A DNA stretch of 64,000 nucleotides from Taudactylus pleione (GCA_031769625.1 JAUIMM010000483.1:6144001-6208000); one strand, 5' to 3'. Shown: positions 21,949-32,771, numbered from the stretch's first letter. Notes: generated from the sequence alone by a model not told the origin. Program-made: numbers and translations.

Positions 21949-22700
21949 ATTGTACCTAGACTCCCTCTGGTCCAATAGATTGGATCTGGTCTCCCTCTGG
22001 TCCAATAGATTGGATCTGATCTCCCTCTGGACGAATAGATTGTATCTGGTCTCCCGCTGGTCCAATAGATTGGATCTGGTCTACCTCTGGTCCAATAGAT
22101 TAGATCTGGTCTCCCACTGGTCCAATAGCTTGGATCTGATCTCCCTCTGGACCAATAGATTGTATCTGGTCTCCCTCTGGTCCAATACATTGGATTTTGT
22201 CTCCCTCTGGACCAATAGATTGGATCTGATCTCCCTCTGGACCAATAGATTGGATCTGGTCTCCCCCTGGTCCAATACATTGGATCTTGTCTCCCTCTGG
22301 ACCAATAGATTGTATCTGGTCTCCCTCTGGTCCAATACATTGGATTTTGTCTCCCTCTGGACCAATAGATTGGATCTTGGCTCCCTCTGGTCTAATAGAT
22401 TGGATCTGGTCTCCCTCTGGTCCAATACATTGGATCTTGTTTCCCACTGGACCAATAGATGGTATCTGGTCTCCCTCTGGTCCAATACATTGGATTTTGT
22501 CTCCCTCTGGACCAATAGATTGGATCTTGGCTCCCTCTGGTCTAATAGATTGGATCTGGTCTCCCTCTGGTCCAATACATTGGATCTTGTCTCCCACTGG
22601 ACAAATAGATTGTATCTGGTATCACTTTGGACTAATAGATTGGATCTTGGTTCCTTCTGGTCTAATAGATTGGATCTGGTCTTCCACTGATCCAATAGAC
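21949..22700. repeat. 30-bp minisatellite with 150-bp higher-order repeat
   Basis: About 25 tandem units of CTCCCTCTGGTCCAATAGAT plus TGGATCTGGT. Variants (TACAT for TAGAT, ATTTTGT, CTTGG) recur in the same five-unit order at 22321-22470 and 22471-22620, a 150-bp higher-order period. As 30 is a multiple of three and the unit lacks stops, several frames on both strands stay open for 160-250 codons; these are not genes. Confidence 0.95.
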
Positions 22701-23315
22701 CTCAGAACTGAATGTGATCTACTGCGTCTGTTCCGGACCTTGGTATCCTATGGATCTGTGAACACTTGGATTACCTCTCAATCTCTGGCAGCTGCACCCC
22801 ACCTGTGACAGCCTAGTCTCTGCCCATGCAAGACTGAGTTCTCAGACTGCCAGCTCTTTTTACTAAACTGGCAGCTCTGTCTGTTAGACTGGCATCTCTT
22901 TCGCCAAGATCGGCAGCTCTCTCCATTAAACATGCAGCTCTCTATAAGCACAACATTCGACTCATCGAGTGCAAAATTCAGACATGGACACTTAAATGTT
23001 CTTGGTGCACTGCAAACATTTTAAGCACAAAGCACATGCAAATGAACATATCAATATCATTATACTACAAAAAAATAGTTATCAATGTACAGCTATATTA
23101 CGGCTATTTTATGCGGACAGAAGTCTCTGACGGTTGACTAAAACCATCTGGACCCCCTTATCCAATGACTGAAATCTCCCATACTGGGGAGAATTTATTT
23201 TTACCACCATACCTCCCAAAAGTACTGATAGTTGCAAGACAGACTCGGTTTGTTGACCTTGAAAGAAGTTTGACTTATCAAAAAGTGATCCAGGTCTTAA
23301 TCTAATGGGTATGTA
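22701..23315. other. No gene or element recognised
   Basis: The part 22830-22950 holds a loose repetition of TGGCAGCTCT-like words, a faint tandem pattern. Nothing else is supported. Confidence 0.4.
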
Positions 23316-23745
23316 TGTAGTCATAATGTCGACACATGTCGAAACAGCAATGTTCACAGGTACGATGTTAATATTGTTGAAGTGTCAACATTGAACATGT
23401 CGGCATCTGCAAAATGTCGACTTGAAAGGCCGACATTCTGGACAGACCGACAGCAGAGAGTTAGGGTTAGACTACGGGAGGGGAGAGTTAGGGATAGGCA
23501 CTAGGTTTAGAGTTTAGGGCATAGGATTAGTCATACTTACCACCGGAAGCAACGCAGGATCCACCGGTTGTCCCGTCACTACTGGAAGACACCTCTGGAG
23601 TCGCGGAACCGCCGAACCAGGTTAAGTTACCACTAGACCACCAGTGACGTTTTGTCGACATTCTAATCATGTTGACATTTCACCAGAGTCGCTATGCTGC
23701 ATGTCGCGGTTACAGCAATGCTGACATGATAAATGGCAACTAAAT
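23316..23745. mobile_element. Repeat family with GTCGACATT motifs and GTTAGGG core, copy 1
   Basis: Both ends are full of TGTCGACA-type motifs in opposite orientation (GTCATAATGTCGACAC at the left, TGTCGACATTCTAATCATGT at the right), with GACCGACAGCAGAGAGTTAG and a short GTTAGGG-rich core. A second, interrupted copy is at 38138-38529 plus 41315-41530. Class unknown; the structure is that of a non-autonomous DNA element. Confidence 0.65.
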
Positions 23746-24351
23746 ATTCCATACCCCATCTAATGTGGGCAGATTTAAGTGAATTGGAAGAGGGTTAGGC
23801 TGAATCAGGGGATGTGGCCTGTGTAATGTTCCTGTTTTGCACTTTTGGATGTTAGGAGACATGCAGCGGTTAATCTTGCATAATGCACGGTTCGGCTTTT
23901 GCACAAATAAGCAACAATATTTTGGTATTCATATCACAGAGAGAAACAGCACACGCAGCCGTTTGAATATATTACAACCCACAAGAGCCCACTTCCTTAC
24001 CATAATATACTTGCTCGCTGCTCCAATCTTGAATACATGTTTAAGGCAATTAATTTATTATTTCAATTTATTTATACAATGCTTACTTCATCCGAAATCC
24101 ACTACTCATTAGTGTTAATTAAAGGTGCAATTCATATGTGCTGCTCTAATTAATTCCAGCAGAAACATCGCAGAAACATTAAGTTAATGTCAGTGAGAAT
24201 TTTGCTCTCATTCAAAATCCCAAATATTAAATTAAACTAGAAGCAACTAAGGAATAACAGAACCCTTTGAAGACATATTAGAGGCCGTTTTAACAAAGTG
24301 CAAATGGCTCAGGCGCTGCTCAGAATCTTCCGTGGTGATGTCACAGACTTA
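23746..24351. other. Unassigned AT-rich interval
   Basis: At 24040-24260 the sequence is AT-rich with many TTAATT/AATTA words and no similarity to repeats in the window. Possible conserved non-coding DNA, not testable here. Confidence 0.3.
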
Positions 24352-24468
24352 GGGGTGTATGTACTAAAACCCCTAGCACCTTATAGAAGATAATAGCTAG
24401 AATCTGATTGGTTGTTATGGGCAACATCTCCACTTCTAAAAACCCGCACTTTAGTGATATATACCCCT
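24352..24468. mobile_element. Short foldback MITE, 117 bp
   Basis: Ends GGGGTGTATGTACTAAA and the complement of ...GATATATACCCC, with inner TTGGTTGTTATGGGCAAC shared with 2455-2832. Flanked by TA on both sides. Confidence 0.75.
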
Positions 24469-24608
24469 AAAGGTGCATACACAGGGTCAGATATGTCAGA
24501 TGAATGATTGAACGATTTGAACGATTTGACCAACGATTTGAACGATTACAGACAGTATTAAAATAAATGGAATTGTCCAAATCTGACTTTATAAAAAAAA
24601 AAGCAGCC

Positions 24609-24661
24609 GCCCTGATTCAGAGCGAGCGCTCGCTTTTTGCAAGCGGCTCTGAATCAGGGCC
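24609..24661. mobile_element. 53-bp minimal Harbinger-terminus element
   Basis: GCCCTGATTCAGAGCGAGCG at the left and GGCTCTGAATCAGGGCC at the right with almost nothing between. It abuts, through TTA, the hairpin-chain element at 24665, and may be an internally deleted copy or a piece of an outer element. Confidence 0.6.
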
Positions 24662-24664
24662 TTA

Positions 24665-25176
24665 GGGCCTGATTCAGATCTGAACGCTCTGACCAGAGCG
24701 CTCACTCTGAATCAGGGCCCTCCTACCTGTTTTAGGAGCGTCCTCATGGACGCTCGCATAGCTGTGGGTTACCACCATCAAGACCATCGCGACCATCGGG
24801 CTTGCAACGGAGACCCTGCGGTAGGGTCTCGCTGCCGCAAGCCCTGGAGTGATTTTGGCTCTATCAGAGCCAAAATCACTCCCACTGACATCACTAGTGA
24901 TGTCAGTGGGGCCGGCTTCAGACGGTAGGCGTTCCCATGGGAACGTCTCCGTCTGGCCGCCATGCCCCCGGCACGCCAACCAAAGGGGGCGTGCTGTCAG
25001 TCACCATCGACAGCACGCCCCCTTTGGTGCGAGACCCGGAGCGACAGCTTGGCTGTCGCAGTCCGGGTCTCGCGCACGCGCACGACGGAGCTCCCTCCGT
25101 CGTGCGCATGCGCAGTGGGGTAACATCGACCCGATTGCGAGCGTCCTTTGCTCGCGAACGGGTCTGAATGACCCCC
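24665..25176. mobile_element. Hairpin-chain Harbinger MITE, copy 1
   Basis: Termini GGGCCTGATTCAGA and TCTGAATGACCCCC. The interior is a run of adjacent stem-loops with hardly any unpaired spacer: stems at 24846-24882 (TTTTGGCTC/GAGCCAAAA), 24881-24910 (perfect 30-bp palindrome centred on ACTAGT), about 24919-24950 (GGCGTTCCCATGGGAACG), 24979-25026 (GGGGGCGTGCTGTC paired with GACAGCACGCCCCC), about 25030-25070 (GCGACAGC/GCTGTCGC) and about 25080-25112 (GCGCACGACGGAGC region). Homologous copies: 43043, 53365 and 62011. Confidence 0.88.
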
Positions 25177-25184
25177 TGAGTCCA

Positions 25185-25465
25185 TTATGGTAATGTGGGT
25201 GTCCGTCTGTCTGTGCGAGCATTTGTGCGGCTTAAGGCGTATGCATGGTCCTGCCCACTGTTTTTCCATCATTGGTATTGGCACTTGTACCCACCTGAAA
25301 ATTGCCATTTCACAGAAGACGAAGTCCGTTTGTGATCCAGCTCGTACAGAGCTCTCTGCTGCTGTGGGCGCTTCATGCGACGCGTGCTACACCGCATTTG
25401 CTGTTTTCAAAGCATGCGCAGTGAGTGGGAAATTGCGAGATTGCACTTGTGTCCGAATCAGGCCC
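25185..25465. mobile_element. Probable Harbinger-family fragment
   Basis: Ends in CCGAATCAGGCCCC at about 25465 and shares diverged interior words with 43860-44285 (GTCCGTCT..., CGCCCACTGTTTTT). The left end is not resolved. Confidence 0.45.
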
Positions 25466-25544
25466 CTTGCCTGCTGGTATATTTTGTGGTTCCTTACAAA
25501 TATTATACAGCTAGTATACAGCTGAAGACATGCTATTGCTCTCT

Positions 25545-26052
25545 GGGTGTGATTCAGCAAGGAACGCAAAGATGCAGACGCACGCAATCGGTCGATGGTT
25601 TTGCCCTGCGTATGCACCGCAGTGTGCGAACTGGCCAGTGCATTGGAGTAAGTGTACGTCGGGAGTCCGCAGCCCCAGGGGCAAGTGATTTGGCCTGAAG
25701 TGCCGTTTTTGGGTGGTGACGGGGGGGGGGGGGGGTTGGGTGGGCAAACGCAGGCGTGCCTGTGCGTTTGGATGGCGTTTCAGGGGCGTGCACAGGAAGT
25801 CTCGCTATAACTGCGGGAGGGTCAGGTCAAATACTATTGTGCGTATGGGTCCGATGGCTCTCGATGTTACCGATGTTTCCGCTGTCTTGCCAGGTATAGA
25901 GGATGCAAGTAAAGGGAATTGGAGGGTATTATGTAGTGCTGGGCGTCTGCTTATTCTGCATGAGATTGCCAAGTGTATGCCTTCATTAGCATATTCCCGC
26001 AGCGGCCGGGTGCGTGCGTCTCCATCCGTGCGTTCCTTGCTGAATCAGGCCC
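25545..26052. mobile_element. Harbinger-family MITE, 'CAGCAAGGAACGCA' subfamily, inverse copy
   Basis: Left end GGGTGTGATTCAGCAAGGAA and right end TTCCTTGCTGAATCAGGCCC. The interior matches 4602-5145 in reverse. It includes a G-run of 14 at 25721-25735. The flanking triplets (TCT, CCT) do not match exactly. Confidence 0.82.
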
Positions 26053-26132
26053 CCTGTTATCAGTGTAATTTTGCCGCATGTGGTTAAAAGAGGCTGGCTG
26101 CAGTGTCTTCCAATGGAATTAATGTACAGAAA

Positions 26133-26546
26133 GGACCTGATTCAGATTCGCGTGCAGGGTATTCGCGTCGTTACTAATTCCGCAGCCGATTTTTTTCAAA
26201 ACTGAGACACCCACTTGCAGCGCCTTGCTCCTGTGGAAATCGGTCTCGTCTTTAGATGCACCATTAGTGCACCATCGAAACTTGCACCAGCCCTATGGCA
26301 GACGCAGTTCCTCTGCCTGGACAGGGTGCCCTGTGTGAGTGGTTGTGCGTCTTTAGAGGCATCTGCTGTCAGCGTCACGCCCGCGTCTGCCTAGCCACCC
26401 CTTTGTTACTCCCAGGAATGCCCACTGCGTCTCGGTGCGGGAAGAATTGAGATTTAGGCGCAGTCCACCTCAGATGCATGCGCACTACTTATAACATCGG
26501 CAAACTGCACCGATATCGGCATAGCGAGCGACCTAGGGTCAGGCCC
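26133..26546. mobile_element. Harbinger-family MITE, 414 bp
   Basis: Left end GGACCTGATTCAGATTCGCG; right end degenerate (GGGTCAGGCCC), flanked by AAA on both sides (26130-26132, 26547-26549). The interior contains GACGCAGT-type CG-rich sequence like the other members. Confidence 0.72.
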
Positions 26547-26621
26547 AAAGTCTGTTGTGTGAAAGAAATTATCTTGAGCCACCATCTCAAATATCTTCAA
26601 TTTCAGTAAGGTTCTGGAACG

Positions 26622-26660
<39 letters not shown>

Positions 26661-26669
26661 ATATATATA
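26622..26669. repeat. (TATC)n microsatellite
   Basis: About ten TATC units running into TATATA, directly beside the Tc1-like element. Confidence 0.95.
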
Positions 26670-26675
26670 CTTATA

Positions 26676-28025
26676 TAGTCAGATGCATAAATATTGGGAC
26701 ATTGACAGAATTTTCATATTTTGGCCTCTATTCACCACCACAATGGCTTTGAAATGAAAAAAAACCAAGATATGCTTTAACTGCAGACTTTCAGATTTCA
26801 TTTGAGGGTAATTACATCCAAATCAGGTGAACGGTGTAGGAATTACAACTTTTCTATATGATCCTCCCACTTTTTAAGGGGCCAAAAGTAATGGGACAAA
26901 CTAAACAATCCTAAATCTAACTTTCGACACGGATGTCGACACGTGGACGGGGGCTGGATGCGGTCCTATATTTGTTATATGCCTTTTATATATTTCGTGA
27001 TTGTAAGTGCAAATTTGTCATTAAAAGCTTTTTGTTATCTTAGACATACTGCACTATTACCCTCTTTTTTCTATTTCTCCATGTATATGGAATTACCTTA
27101 AGGTAAAATTGACCAGCACTTCAATAGAGAAGCCTAAATAGTGAATATCCAGGACTTGGAATCTTTATTTACCATTATTATTGGTGACTATAGCCTTTTT
27201 TGTGTGAAAACACAGTGGTGTCCTATCTGTTACACATGTTGAGTGGGGAGCGCTTTTTGGTTACTATGTACCATTTTTTTCTATGTATGTTTTTGAGGCT
27301 CACCAATGGTTTACATCTTGTGGTGAACCCTCTATATTCACTCTTGTGAAGTCTTCTCTTGATTGTTGACTTTGACACATATACATCTACCTCCTGGAGA
27401 GTGTTCTTGATTTGGCCAACTGTTGTGGAGGGGTTTTTTTTCACCAGGGAAATTATTCTTCTGTCATCCACCACAGTTGTTTTCCGTGGTCTTCCGGGTA
27501 TTTTGGTGTTGCTGAGCTCTTCGGTGCATTCTTTCTTTTTAAGAATGTTCCAAACAGTTGATTTGGCCACACCTAATGTTTTTGCTATCTCTCTGATGGG
27601 TTTGTTTTGATTTTTCAGCCTAATGATGGCTTGCTTCACTGATAGTGACAACTCTTTGGATCTCAGATTGAGAGTCGACAGCAACTGATTCCAAATGCAA
27701 ATGTCACACCTAGAATCAACTCCAGACCTTTTACCTGCTTAGTTGATAATGAAATAACGAGGGAATAGCCCACACCTGTCCATGAAATAGCTTTTGAGTT
27801 GATAGTCCCATTACTTTTGGCCCCTTAAAAAGTGGGAGGCACATATAGAAACCGTTGTAATTCCTACACCTTTCACCAGATTTGGATGTAATTACCCTCA
27901 AATTAAATCTGAAAGTCTGCAATTAAAGCACATCTTGTTTGTTTCATTTCAAAGCCATTGTGGTGATGAATAGAGGCCAAAATATGAATATTCTGTCAAT
28001 GTCCCAATATTTATGCACCTGACTG
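26676..28025 (-). mobile_element. Chimeric Tc1/mariner element with about 210-bp inverted repeats
   Basis: The ends TAGTCAGATGCATAAATATT and the complement of ...TTTATGCACCTGACTG are flanked by TA dinucleotides (26674-26675, 28026-28027). Homology between the arms extends about 200 bp, through CCAAATCAGGTGAACGG and GGCCAAAAGTAATGGGAC. The interior keeps only the N-terminal half of a Tc1-type transposase; the rest is replaced by unrelated AT-rich sequence (about 26910-27290) with GTCGACACG motifs. Non-autonomous. Confidence 0.85.
27223..27684 (-). pseudogene. Tc1-like transposase, N-terminal fragment
   Basis: The frame encodes a paired-type helix-turn-helix pair: KELSLSVKQAIIRLKNQNK and IREIAKTLGVAKSTVWNILK, the GRPRK linker (IPGRPRKTTVVDDR) and the second HTH segment with VSKSTIKRRLHKSEYRG. 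Tc1 transposases are about 340 residues with a DDE/D domain after this. Here the frame runs into non-homologous sequence after about residue 135, so the catalytic domain is absent. It may still bind the inverted repeats if made, but cannot cut. The first ATG used is uncertain because upstream codons stay open. Confidence 0.85.
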
Positions 28026-28090
28026 TATATATATATATATAATATATATATAATTATATATATATATATATGTATATATTTTATATATTA
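28026..28090. repeat. (TA)n microsatellite
   Basis: Imperfect TA/ATAT run beginning at the TA target site of the Tc1-like element. Confidence 0.9.
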
Positions 28091-28501
28091 GTGAATGCTA
28101 TTCGTAGCTGTTTTGTATAATGCTGGCCGTGCTCCTTACAGTCTGATAACCGATCATTTTTATATGAGATAGGTAAAGAATGGATAGGGGACTGACTCGG
28201 AGTTTAACAGATCTCTGCGCACAGAAGCAAATAGCGAGTTTTTGCTTACAGCGCATGTGCACATGTGAATTTATGCGTTTTTGCATATGTCTGTCTTATT
28301 CTGAGTTAGATGGAACTTGGCCGGGTCTGTATTTTTGTGAAATTTCAGGGATGCAAACGGTCAGTGACACTGCGAACATACCGAATTGCCCGTGCTTGTG
28401 GGAGTGTCGCGGGCGTATAGCTAAAGGGGTAGCCTGGGAAGGGGAAGCTTGTTTCTGATGGATCTCTTTCACCAAGCATGGGCCTGGTGCGCATGCCAAT
28501 A
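28091..28501. other. Unassigned interval downstream of the truncated ERV
   Basis: The sequence where the rest of env and a 3' LTR would be expected shows no open frame, polypurine tract or LTR similarity I can recognise. The ERV is therefore truncated near 28500. Confidence 0.5.
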
Positions 28502-29095
28502 CTAATGTTGACGGTCGCAGTGGTATTGATAGAGTTTGAAATGAGGTGGTTTGGATGAGAGAAATTTTCCATCCAATGTTTTCCCTTTTTGCAATTCTAA
28601 AATTTCCGTGATATTCAGCGGAAATGGCACCAACCCTATGTTATGCTGTCCCTGTGGCACATGTGAACACACCCAGCAATCAGTTTGATTTAACACTTTG
28701 CCTACCATGCTATGATAATCCTCTAGAGGATACCCACCCCAGTACGGATTATATTTAGCTTGGCACCGTTGGATACAGTTCTCATCAACTAGGGACCCAC
28801 AAAGCTCACAAATACAGGAATCTTCAGACGATAAACCTCCACACCTTCCCCAAGTATCCTCCAAGTATTCCCCAAGAATGACAGCTCTCTTAACAATAAC
28901 AGTACTAAGATTGGTCAGACACTCCCCTGATTGACATTGCAGTCCTCCTGACTCCACTCCATCAGCACTGCCATCAGCTCCCGTTTCCTCAATCGGTCCC
29001 CCATCACAGACACTGGATATCCCCGAACTGACCAGGATGGTGAACAATCTAGAAGAGAATATGAAAATGAACACAGCAGGCCCGTCCATTGTCAC
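28502..29095 (-). pseudogene. env: ERV env, N-terminal surface-subunit fragment
   Basis: About 197 codons: a short N-terminus, a hydrophobic signal-peptide-like stretch (AVFIFIFSSRLFTILVSS), then a cysteine-rich region. Two potential N-glycosylation sites lie near NLST and NQTD, and a CWVC motif follows. In gammaretroviruses a CXXC in the surface subunit forms the disulfide exchange site with the transmembrane subunit; that is the known family role. The frame ends near 28502, and no furin site, fusion peptide or transmembrane subunit follows in the window, so the gene is truncated. Confidence 0.7.
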
Positions 29096-29144
29096 AACAA
29101 GACCTGCAAATTTCTCTCAGTTCAGGTATCTCACTACAACCTGT

Positions 29145-29642
29145 TCAATCCTCCCGGAACAAGCTCGCGATTGACAGGTCCACCTTTTTGCAGTGAGTGG
29201 AATGGACCCAGGTATCTCTCTCGGCCACCTTCAAAGATGTAGTACTCGTCAGCGGCACCTGGTATGGACCCTCCCACCGATCAGTCAAACAACCTGAACG
29301 CAAGAAATTTCTGCTCATAACATATTCTCCTGGTTCAACATCATGACAGCTAGTTTCAGGCAAATCATTAGACAACAATTTCAGTTTCTGCTGCTGTTGC
29401 TTTAACTGCTTACTCATTGATATAAGATACTTTACAGTTACCTCGTTGTTACCCTTCAGGTCTTTCTGTGGACTTATAATCAAATGAGGTTGTTTACCGA
29501 ACAATATTTCAAATGGGGACAGATTCAGCGGAGGTCTAGGACTGGTCCTTATGCTATGTAGGACCAAAGGTATCGCTTCTGGCCATCCTAATCCAGTCTC
29601 TGCCATGATTTTACTTAGCTTATTTTTAATAGTCCCGTTCAT
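29145..29642 (-). pseudogene. pol: ERV pol, integrase C-terminal part
   Basis: Encodes the end of the catalytic core and the C-terminal domain. It contains HSIRTSPRPPLNLSPFEILF, a lysine/glutamine-rich helix, and a GPY-type module (RWEGPYQV followed by TSLKV and WVHSTHCKKV), typical of gamma/epsilon-like integrases. The catalytic-Glu context (KVERMNG) lies just upstream at about 29630-29655. It is separated from the preceding integrase part by a change of frame and a TGA codon between 29643 and 29705. Confidence 0.85.
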
Positions 29643-29704
29643 CCTCTCTACCTTGGCACTGGCTTGCGGTCGGTAGGGGGTATGAAGTCAGCTATTAATA
29701 CCCA

Positions 29705-30925
29705 TCAGCTTACACATATTTGAAAAACATCACCTGTGAAATGGGTACCCCTATCACTCTCGATGATTTTAGGGATACCGTACCTGCATACAAATTCCTG
29801 AACTATTTTCTTGGCAGTGAAGGCAGCAGTATTAGTGGCCGCTGGGTAGGCCTCAACCCAGTTAGAAAATACGTCTGTGCACACTAATACATACTTAAGG
29901 TTCCTGCAGGGTGGTAATTGGATGAAATCAATTTGTATCACCTGGAAAGGTCCATCAGTCGGTGGAATGTGGGACGGTTCAGTAGGGATCGCTTTCCCTA
30001 TGTTCTTTCTCAAGCAGGTCAGACAGGACATTGCTATCTTTTCTGCTTGTGAAGAAAAACCTGGTGCGCACCAGTATGCCCTCACCAACTTGCACATACC
30101 TTGTTTACCCAGATGAGTCAGGCCGTGTGCTGCCTCAGCCAGGCTGGGGAAATAAGCCTTGGGGGCTACTGTCTTACCATGTCCGTCCCTCGAGAGCCCA
30201 GAGGACTCTTGCCCACATCCCTTGGACTTCCAAATGGATTTTTCCTGAATTGAACATAAATTTTGCATCTCAATTAATTTCAGCATATCAATTGTTTGAA
30301 ATGACATAATTGTTTCAGTTGGAGAAAACATTTTTAACCCTGCTGCCCATTTTGCAGCTTCATCAGCTCTGTTGTTGCCCAGTGACACCGGGTCATCCTC
30401 ACATGTATGGGCTTTGCATTTAATTACTGCCACCGCTTTGGGCAGATGGATTGCTTCTAAAAGATGTTTTATGTGTCGGGAATGTGCAACTGGTGTGCCT
30501 GCTGCTGTCATAAAATTTCTCAGACGCCATAGAGCCCCAAAATCGTGCACCACCCCGGACGCATACCTCGAGTCAGTGTAAATGTTAGCAGATTTGCCTG
30601 CTGCCAGTTCACATGCTCTAGTCAGTGCTACTAACTCTGCCACCTGGGCTGAGTGAGGAGGACCAAGAGGTTTAGCTTCTATGATGTCTGTGTCATTTAC
30701 AACAGCATAACCTGTACATAATTCACCTGTGTCTGTTTGTCTATGACAACTCCCATCCGTATAAAAAGTTACATCCACATTCTCTAAAGGTGTGTCATGT
30801 ATGTCAGGTCTAGCAGCGAAGGTCTGATTCAGATATGTCATACAATCGTGCGTATCATTGTCTGCCGAACTCACCTCCCGCCAGCAACTCCTCTCCTTCC
30901 ACCCTTTGTACATCATGTTGTACAT
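29705..30925 (-). pseudogene. pol: ERV pol, RNase H and integrase N-terminal and core part
   Basis: RNase H comes first: TFYTDGSCH (first Asp), a VAELVALTRACELA segment (Glu), IYTDSRYASGVVHD (second Asp), then NNRADEAAKWAA (last Asp). After a spacer comes the integrase zinc-binding region, with HGLTHLG and SCLTCLRKN giving the His-His-Cys-Cys set. The core follows with VIQIDFIQLP (first Asp) and IIESDRGTHF (second Asp). The frame then ends at 29705, before the catalytic Glu, which is in another frame downstream. The N-terminal overlap with the previous pol piece is in a different frame. Confidence 0.9.
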
Positions 30926-31451
30926 ATGGTAGGTATGTTGCTGGATTCAGTGTACTGCAACGTTTAACAGTAATATTTGCAGGAGCGATTAGAGCTAGTT
31001 CCCATTTGGTGAACCTAGCCGAGGAGACGTGTCTGGTTTGAGCTGAGTTCAACAGAGCAGATACAGCATGGGGAGTGTAGACAATCATATCATGGCCCAA
31101 TACTACGTCCTCACTTTTACTCACCAATAGAGCGGTAGCTGCTACACTTCTCAAACAGGTGGGGAGTGATCTTGCCACAGAGTCCAATTGGGCACTGTAG
31201 TATGCTACGGGCCTACTGGCATCACCATGTTTTTGTGTAAGGACACCTGCAGCACAACCATCGGCTTCCTTACAATACAAATCAAAAGGTTTTTCATAAT
31301 CGGGTATTCCCAATGCAGGAGCTTTCGTCAGACTATCCTTAAGATTAAGGAAAGCCTGCTCTGATTCCTCTGTGTGTATGACATGATCGGGCTTTGAGGA
31401 AGAGACTAATTCCTGTAAAGGTAAGCCAAAATAGAAAAACCTGGTATCCAC
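30855..31451 (-). pseudogene. pol: ERV pol, RT connection region
   Basis: Carries the thumb/connection part: AFLNLKDSLTKAPALGIPDY, PFDLYCKEADGCAAGVLTQK, RPVAYYSAQLDSVARSLPTC, and a segment around HAVSALLNSAQTRHVSSAR. It is in a different frame from the RT piece before it (break near 31410-31450) and from the RNase H piece after it (break within 30855-30925). Confidence 0.88.
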
Positions 31452-32572
31452 ATTCTACAGTATCCACACATTCCCAAGAAGGTACGAATTTGCTGTTGAT
31501 TTTGTGGCAGTGTCATGTTTTGTATGGCCTGGATTCTATCTGTTGTAAGGTGTCGTAACCCCTGGGTTAGGCAGTGTCCCAAATATTTTACTCTGGATTG
31601 GCACGGCTGTAGTTTGTCCTTAGCCACCTTGTGTCCTGTTTGTGAGAGATGAAGTAACAAAAGTTTAGTATCATTCAAACATGACATAAACGAGTCAGAA
31701 CATAGCAATAAATCGTCCACATATTGAATTAGAACAGATCCATTGGCAGGTTGAAAAGATTGTAAACAGTCGTGCAATGCCTGGGAGAAGATACTGGGGC
31801 TGTCTATGAAACCTTGGGGTAACCGTGTCCATGTGTATTGTAAACCTCTGTATGTAAATGCGAATAGATACTGACAGTCAGGATGGAGAGGCACAGAGAA
31901 GAAAGCAGAACAGAGGTCAATGACAGTGAAATGGGTTGCATTTGGTGGGATCTGCATCAAAATGACAGCTGGATTTGGCACTACAGGGAATTGGTTCTCT
32001 ACTACCTTATTAACACCTCTAAGGTCTTGTACCAGCCTATAACCCCTCCCACCACTCTTCTTCACCGGGAAAATGGGACTGTTGGCTACACTAGCTGTAT
32101 GAACTAAAATTCTCTGTTGCAATATTCGCTCAATTATTGGAAAAACCCCTAATTCTACCTCCTGTTTTAGTGGGTACTGGGGAATTTTTGGAGCTTGCCT
32201 ACCGCTTTTTAAATTTACCATTACGGGACTTACATTTGCCATTAATCCAGTGTCCTGTCCATCTTTAGTCCAAAGGGAATCTGGAATTAGGGACAACATT
32301 TCATCTACCTGTGATGGAGTTTCATTTAAAACTGTAGAGTGATACATTATCCTTTGAGGAGTGTCAAACATATCCCGCACCTCGTATACCATTCTCTCTG
32401 GGATATCTAAAAATACATCATCAGGGGTGCAATATATAACACATCCCATCTTACATAACAAGTCTCTGCCCAGTAGGTTAGTAGGAGCCGCAGCAGCCAG
32501 GAGAAAAGAATGCCTGGTATGCAATGGCCCAATAGTAACCTCTATGGACTTTGTTAAAGGATAATGTTCCAC
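31406..32572 (-). pseudogene. pol: ERV pol, end of protease and reverse transcriptase
   Basis: The first part has LLGRDLLCKMGCVIY, the end of the protease fold. RT follows with PIFPVKKSGGRGYRLVQDLR, FTVIDLCSAFFSVPLHPD (first catalytic Asp), LPQGFIDSPSIFSQALHD, and the YVDD active-site pair (31712-31723). It ends with IRTFLGMCGYCRMWIPGFS, after which the frame breaks. All three RT aspartates are present. It differs in frame from the protease start, with the break near 32573-32580. Confidence 0.92.
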
Positions 32573-32573
32573 T

Positions 32574-32771
32574 TTACCTGTTTACACCCATTGTTGGTAT
32601 TGTCTCGTTGGTCACCTGCAAATTAATGGGAGATTTTATCACTGACCTCTTCGCCCCTGTGTCTACAAGAAAAGGATATTCAGTACCAGCTACATCAACC
32701 ATCATGACCGGTTCTTCTCTAGTACTTCCCGTTAACCTGACTATCTGTAGACTACAGGTATGACCTGACCC
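32574..32771 (-). pseudogene. pro: ERV pro, N-terminal part with DTGA active site
   Basis: It lies in the same frame as gag, directly after the UAG, and holds the aspartic-protease motif VDTGA (32652-32666) followed by KRSVIKSP. It stops at TAA (32574-32576). The continuing protease sequence is one frame over, so one indel has broken the gene. The arrangement gag-UAG-G-pro in one frame matches the readthrough plan known for gamma- and epsilonretroviruses. Confidence 0.85.

Noticed and set aside
21861..22808. Five overlapping frames of 159-246 codons
   Set aside because: The 30-bp repeat unit is a multiple of three and has no stop in several frames.
24674..25308. Alanine/arginine-rich frames in both directions
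   Set aside because: They lie in the hairpin-chain MITE; the same peptides recur at its other copies (43194, 53424, 62145).
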